52,493 nt of DNA from an uncultured Bacteroidia bacterium (lineage in GTDB: Bacteria > Bacteroidota > Bacteroidia > Bacteroidales > UBA932), in NCBI GenBank assembly GCA_902772985.1, contig CACYCP010000012.1:1-52493 (forward strand), in the 5' to 3' direction. The notes under the pieces were generated by a model. The model was not told the origin of the DNA, did no database searches, and saw only the letters and a program-made list of their open reading frames with translations. The position numbers and the translations under genes were made by a program. Every line of letters starts with the position of its first letter. The stretch's first letter is position 1. Positions 50,601-52,493 of this stretch are shown in pieces.

Positions 50601-50758
50601 TCGTTCCGTATGAAATTCTCATAATCTCCGGGTGCCAGCGCGAATTCGTCCGGACTGCCGTCGTCCTTGCCAATCTGCCAAACGATTTTATCTTCCGATG
50701 CCATAAGCCCCTGGCACAGCATCAAAAGGGATAAAAGACTGATTCTTACCTTATTCAT
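47684..50758 (-). CDS. GH92 alpha-mannosidase with N-terminal PL4-like beta-sandwich domain
   Basis: 1024 residues with a Sec signal peptide (LMAS). The N-terminal part (about 22-290) begins IVWQIGKDDGSPDEFAL, typical of the rhamnogalacturonan-lyase (PL4) domain III fold used as a carbohydrate-binding module. The GH92 part opens YVDTHMGTAHSRWMIAPGPW and PFSMVKLSPDN (the family usually reads P-F-G-M) and includes VEGNGWQLSYFVPQD and the catalytic-region LGDEDQGQMSAWFVMAALG. GH92 enzymes are Ca2+-dependent exo-mannosidases, used on N-glycans and mannan. The substitution of Gly by Ser in the opening loop is noted. The gene is tail-to-tail with the flavin reductase gene, overlapping 4 bases. Confidence 0.85.
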   Translation of the reverse strand: MNKVRISLLSLLMLCQGLMASEDKIVWQIGKDDGSPDEFALAPGDYENFIRNDFGFEDRYFLVGYSHPGTDFPYILPGPADRWAGSSNEAGCRTQVLNILFGLEKTGDASLVIDLANVSEGLSRLKVSINGTAAYHEIRDELLVKIPLLPGVLKEGGNCISLTILEGSWIVFDQIRLEGVEGMKMRPVNPFAFVRSVKAADYELASSGRVQPLLLDIEHMSDFQELSVLLDGKKIYATHLDTARYVLEVPMKAVKKAKTSKYQIFADRYLLQEGTVDRAPKPLQTHADYVDTHMGTAHSRWMIAPGPWMPFSMVKLSPDNENAGWQSGYQPSIESIGCFSHIHEWTMAALGVMPTNGPLQTQVGDQYKADEGYRSRIDKSTEEASLGAYRVFLSDSGIWAEMTATERASLMKFTFPQDKDGRVMIDLKIPAEYRYDLVDVDVRKVSDRRIEGISHQISPRPHVWSNDADQEYSVHFVMEFDSPILRTGIWKDDKVEQAERLIGHNIGDGGMFVEFDTKEHPVVMVRTGISLVSLENAGENLETEISARFGWDFNAVVENQKAAWNDILDRIDITTDDRLEKVRFYTNMYRANCRNLWSDVNGDWMAPDEKVRHLEKDGLVALGCDAFWNTFWNLNQFWNLVTPEWSSRWVNSQLALYDACGWLGKGPAGMEYIPVMVAEHEIPLIVSTYQMGIRDYDAEKAFEAILKMQTTPATQVAGGFAGNRDLIPYLKYHYIPYEKGRFSNTLEYSFDDWTVSQMALALGKSDEAKIFAERGSWWKNAINPENGYAQMRDTTGHFLDDFDPFRSGANHHYVEGNGWQLSYFVPQDVPALVEIMGRKDFVERLDWGFRVSETTRYNAPNEAYWDFPVVQGNQQSMHFAFLFNWAGSPWLTQKWARSVIDRYYGTGASNAYLGDEDQGQMSAWFVMAALGLFQTDGGCRVNPVYEIASPLYPKTVINLGNRYGRGREFVIEARNASRKNIYVQSAILNGKPLQSFHFPASELLCGGSLVLEMGPEPNKDWGKD

Positions 50759-50761
50759 GGG

Positions 50762-52147
50762 TTATTTCGAATTGTATGTATGAACGCTGTTTCCTTGTGC
50801 CGATGGCAGGTAGTTGATGCCCCACCAGCACATTTGAAGGCATATAAAGGCGAATATGAGTATCCAGCAGGCTGTTCGCCGGTCATCGGGCCTTCCCCTG
50901 CGGAAGTGGACATACACAAGATAAGATATCCAGGTAATGGCCGCCCAGGTTTCCTTCGGATCCCAGGACCAGTAATGGCCCCAGGCTTCCTTGGCCCAGA
51001 GAGCGCCGAAAAGCATTCCTATGGTCAGGAAGGCCAGCCCAACATATACCAGGTTGTCCAGAAGGTTCATCCCCGTCCTTTCGGCCTTCCCGGGCTTTAT
51101 AAGCATATAGACAGCTATCAGCGTAGCCGTTGCCAGCATGGCATATCCTGCCATATAAACTATCAGATGTGGTATAAACCATGGACTTTGCAGTGCCGGC
51201 GGTTGTTCTTTGGCAGTGGGGCCCATCCGTGAGACTGTAAGGTATGTGAAAAAGCCGGTAAGCAGAAGTGCTACCAGAAGCACCCATTTGCGTTTCGGTA
51301 CATATTTCAGCACTACAAGGCACAGGGCGCCAGCGAGCATCATGAAAATGCCCAGGTAAACCAAGGGAAGCCAAGGGTCGCGCACCAGCATGAAAACGCT
51401 GTATTGGCTGTCAGGCCCGCTCTTTACGTCATAACTATACTGATATATTTTCCATCCGTTGAACTTCAAGGGCTTGTTCACTTCCACCGTTCCGCTTACG
51501 TTTCCGCCCTCCGTCGAAGATACCGAAATATCGGAGGCAAAGCGTTTTGGCATCCCATTCTGGTAGGATTCCATGGTAAACTCGTTCAGACGCAGGGCAA
51601 AGTTTAGCTGGTGGACCTTTCCGTTATCGTCCAATGCCAAGCTTTGTTCGTTTCCCTCGAATACGTTCATCCGAAGCATCTGGACATCGGCACTTCCAAG
51701 GGTGGCGGAAACTATGGCTATAAAAACGCCCAAATGATTGAGAATGAATGGAATCTCCCTCCACTGCCAGCGAAGCAGGTGGTTAAGCGTGGCAAGGCCT
51801 GAAATGAGCATCATCCAGCTCCAGATGAGAACGAACGGCCAGAAGCTCAGCATCTGTGAAAGCCAGGGAATACCGCCTTGAGCGGTCTGTACCGTAAGTC
51901 CCATAATAATCGTGAGCCCGGCCGCATAGCAAAGGCTGGGGACTGCCGCCGAAGCGTGCATCATCCATTCAAAGACATACAGTTTCTGACGGAAAACGTA
52001 GATTATGCCGATCAGCGCAAGTACTTGAGCCAGCACAATATAGTTGACCGGAGCCGCAAATACGCTCCAGTTGATGGGACCCAATGCAAGCTGCAGCAGA
52101 ATTCCCGCAACGATAATGCCTCCTCCCACCAGGAAGCCTTCCTTCAT
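50762..52147 (-). CDS. CcsBA-type cytochrome c biogenesis protein
   Basis: 461 residues from the Met of MKEGFLVGGGIIVAG; Mets further upstream lie in or above the -7 box at 52174-52181. Multiple transmembrane helices are split by a periplasmic ResB-like segment (about 165-265, GTVEVNKPLKFNGWKIYQYS). The C-terminal half holds the tryptophan-rich haem-handling WWD motif WGHYWSWDPKETWAAITW, with His residues in LNHLGVF and SPWFIPHLIVYM. It exports haem and ligates it to apocytochrome c. No cytochrome gene is adjacent here, but the TlpA-like protein at 10.6 kb is a possible reductant. Confidence 0.85.
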   Translation of the reverse strand: MKEGFLVGGGIIVAGILLQLALGPINWSVFAAPVNYIVLAQVLALIGIIYVFRQKLYVFEWMMHASAAVPSLCYAAGLTIIMGLTVQTAQGGIPWLSQMLSFWPFVLIWSWMMLISGLATLNHLLRWQWREIPFILNHLGVFIAIVSATLGSADVQMLRMNVFEGNEQSLALDDNGKVHQLNFALRLNEFTMESYQNGMPKRFASDISVSSTEGGNVSGTVEVNKPLKFNGWKIYQYSYDVKSGPDSQYSVFMLVRDPWLPLVYLGIFMMLAGALCLVVLKYVPKRKWVLLVALLLTGFFTYLTVSRMGPTAKEQPPALQSPWFIPHLIVYMAGYAMLATATLIAVYMLIKPGKAERTGMNLLDNLVYVGLAFLTIGMLFGALWAKEAWGHYWSWDPKETWAAITWISYLVYVHFRRGRPDDRRTACWILIFAFICLQMCWWGINYLPSAQGNSVHTYNSK

Positions 52148-52173
52148 TTTCCAGTGTTTATCCCTCATATTCA

Positions 52174-52181
52174 CAAAGATA
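52174..52181 (-). promoter_or_regulatory. Candidate -7 element (TATCTTTG) of the ccsBA-like gene
   Basis: The minus strand reads TATCTTTG about 26 bases before the ATG at 52147. Its location excludes the ATG at 52228 and decides the start. Confidence 0.45.
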
Positions 52182-52256
52182 GAAAAAATAGAGGAATCGT
52201 CCATACAATTCTCCAACGTCTCGTTCATTTAAGAGGCTGAGCGGGAAATTGGAAAT

Positions 52257-52415
52257 TTAAGACTCTCTATACTCTCTCGGTGACAGGCCTTTAATCCTTG
52301 AGAAGAACTTGCTGAAGGAAGGGGTGTCGGAGAAATGGAGGCGGTCGCTTATCTGTGCGATGCTCAGCTTTGACGTGCGCAGCAGGAAAGAAGCCTCCAT
52401 CAGGAGCATATATCC
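52257..52415 (-). pseudogene. AraC-family regulator, C-terminal fragment
   Basis: The minus strand encodes MLLMEASFLLRTSKLSIAQI, then SDRLHFSDTPSFSKFFSRIK and GLSPREYRES before a TAA at 52257-52259. This is the second helix-turn-helix and end of an AraC/XylS-type DNA-binding domain. The upstream part is missing: a TGA and then insertion-sequence coding sequence appear instead. The regulator is therefore truncated at its 5' side. The 109 bases between it and the ccsBA-like gene hold no other feature apart from the promoter box. Confidence 0.7.
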
Positions 52416-52493
52416 CTTTCAGTTCTCCAGAACGTAAACTTCTGGCAAGTTTACCACTATCTATGGCATCTGTCTTTCTCAGCCTCTCACCTG
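52399..52493 (-). mobile_element. IS110-family transposase fragment, cut by the right window edge
   Basis: The minus strand from the edge reads GERLRKTDAIDSGKLARSLR, then SGELKGIYAPD. This matches the K-T-D-x-x-D-x-x-K-L-A region carrying the last two acidic residues of the DEDD catalytic set in IS110-family transposases, followed by the G-x-L-x-x-Y-x-P strand. The frame then runs into AraC sequence near 52395-52416, so the C-terminal half of the transposase is missing. The N-terminal part would lie beyond the right edge. Confidence 0.65.

Noticed and set aside
1-52493. CRISPR arrays, tRNA or rRNA genes and an origin of replication
   Set aside because: No regularly spaced repeats, cloverleaf-like sequences, rRNA segments or DnaA-box clusters were noticed in the non-coding stretches, all of which are short.

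Overview
The window looks like chromosome from a gut-type Bacteroidales bacterium (phylum Bacteroidota). The evidence is many upstream TAnnTTTG boxes (the Bacteroidota -7 element), few strong Shine-Dalgarno sites, fimbrillin-type lipoproteins, a UpxY/NusG-like regulator, secreted GH29 and GH92 glycosidases, and a complete Na+-translocating NADH:quinone reductase operon. The genus cannot be fixed from this sequence. Both ends carry insertion-sequence debris: an IS30-family transposase tail on the left, and an IS110-family fragment abutting a truncated AraC regulator on the right.

Layout. 1-2.4 kb: a small leader-like peptide and a fimbrillin-like lipoprotein whose C-terminus resembles the variable domain of diversity-generating retroelement targets, then a 57-residue winged-helix protein. 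2.4-4.0 kb: a PadR regulator, DUF2812 protein and small membrane protein, with an inverted-repeat operator candidate, then a decayed lipoprotein gene. 4.0-10.6 kb, minus strand: an operon of an EF-hand helical protein, an NMT1-like binding protein with no ABC partners, a Cache-HAMP-SpoIIE-HATPase phosphatase, a lipoprotein flavodoxin, a LolA-like protein and a lamin-G-like/PHP lipoprotein. 10.6-18.2 kb, minus strand: TlpA, SstT, a REC-PPDK_N protein coupled to glutamate dehydrogenase, and a GH29 fucosidase.

18.2-32.7 kb: an exported nitroreductase, then a surface-glycan region with a GT4 glycosyltransferase, PCMD protein, NusG-like antiterminator, UvrA paralogue, PseB, (reverse) WaaA, PseC, aldo/keto reductase, SpsF-like cytidylyltransferase, class-III aminotransferase, tandem GNAT and PseI. 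This is a pseudaminic-acid-type nonulosonate pathway with unusual extra enzymes and no PseG in view. 32.7-34.7 kb: two reverse-strand fimbrial accessory lipoproteins. 34.9-40.7 kb: nqrABCDEF on the minus strand, ending in a clear terminator.

40.8-52.5 kb: a UvrD/PcrA helicase fused in frame to a secreted-type esterase, a second GH29 fucosidase, and a two-gene cassette of a steroid 5-alpha-reductase homologue and an old-yellow-enzyme reductase with its own promoter. That pairing resembles the reductases used by gut Bacteroidota on bile acids and steroid hormones. A two-domain GH92 protein, a CcsBA-type cytochrome c biogenesis protein and the AraC/IS110 junction follow.

Main themes are sodium energetics (NQR, SstT), surface glycan and fimbria production, host-glycan trimming (GH29, GH92), and a candidate steroid/bile-acid reduction module. 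All functional calls are homology judgements read by eye from the translated sequence; no database search was run.
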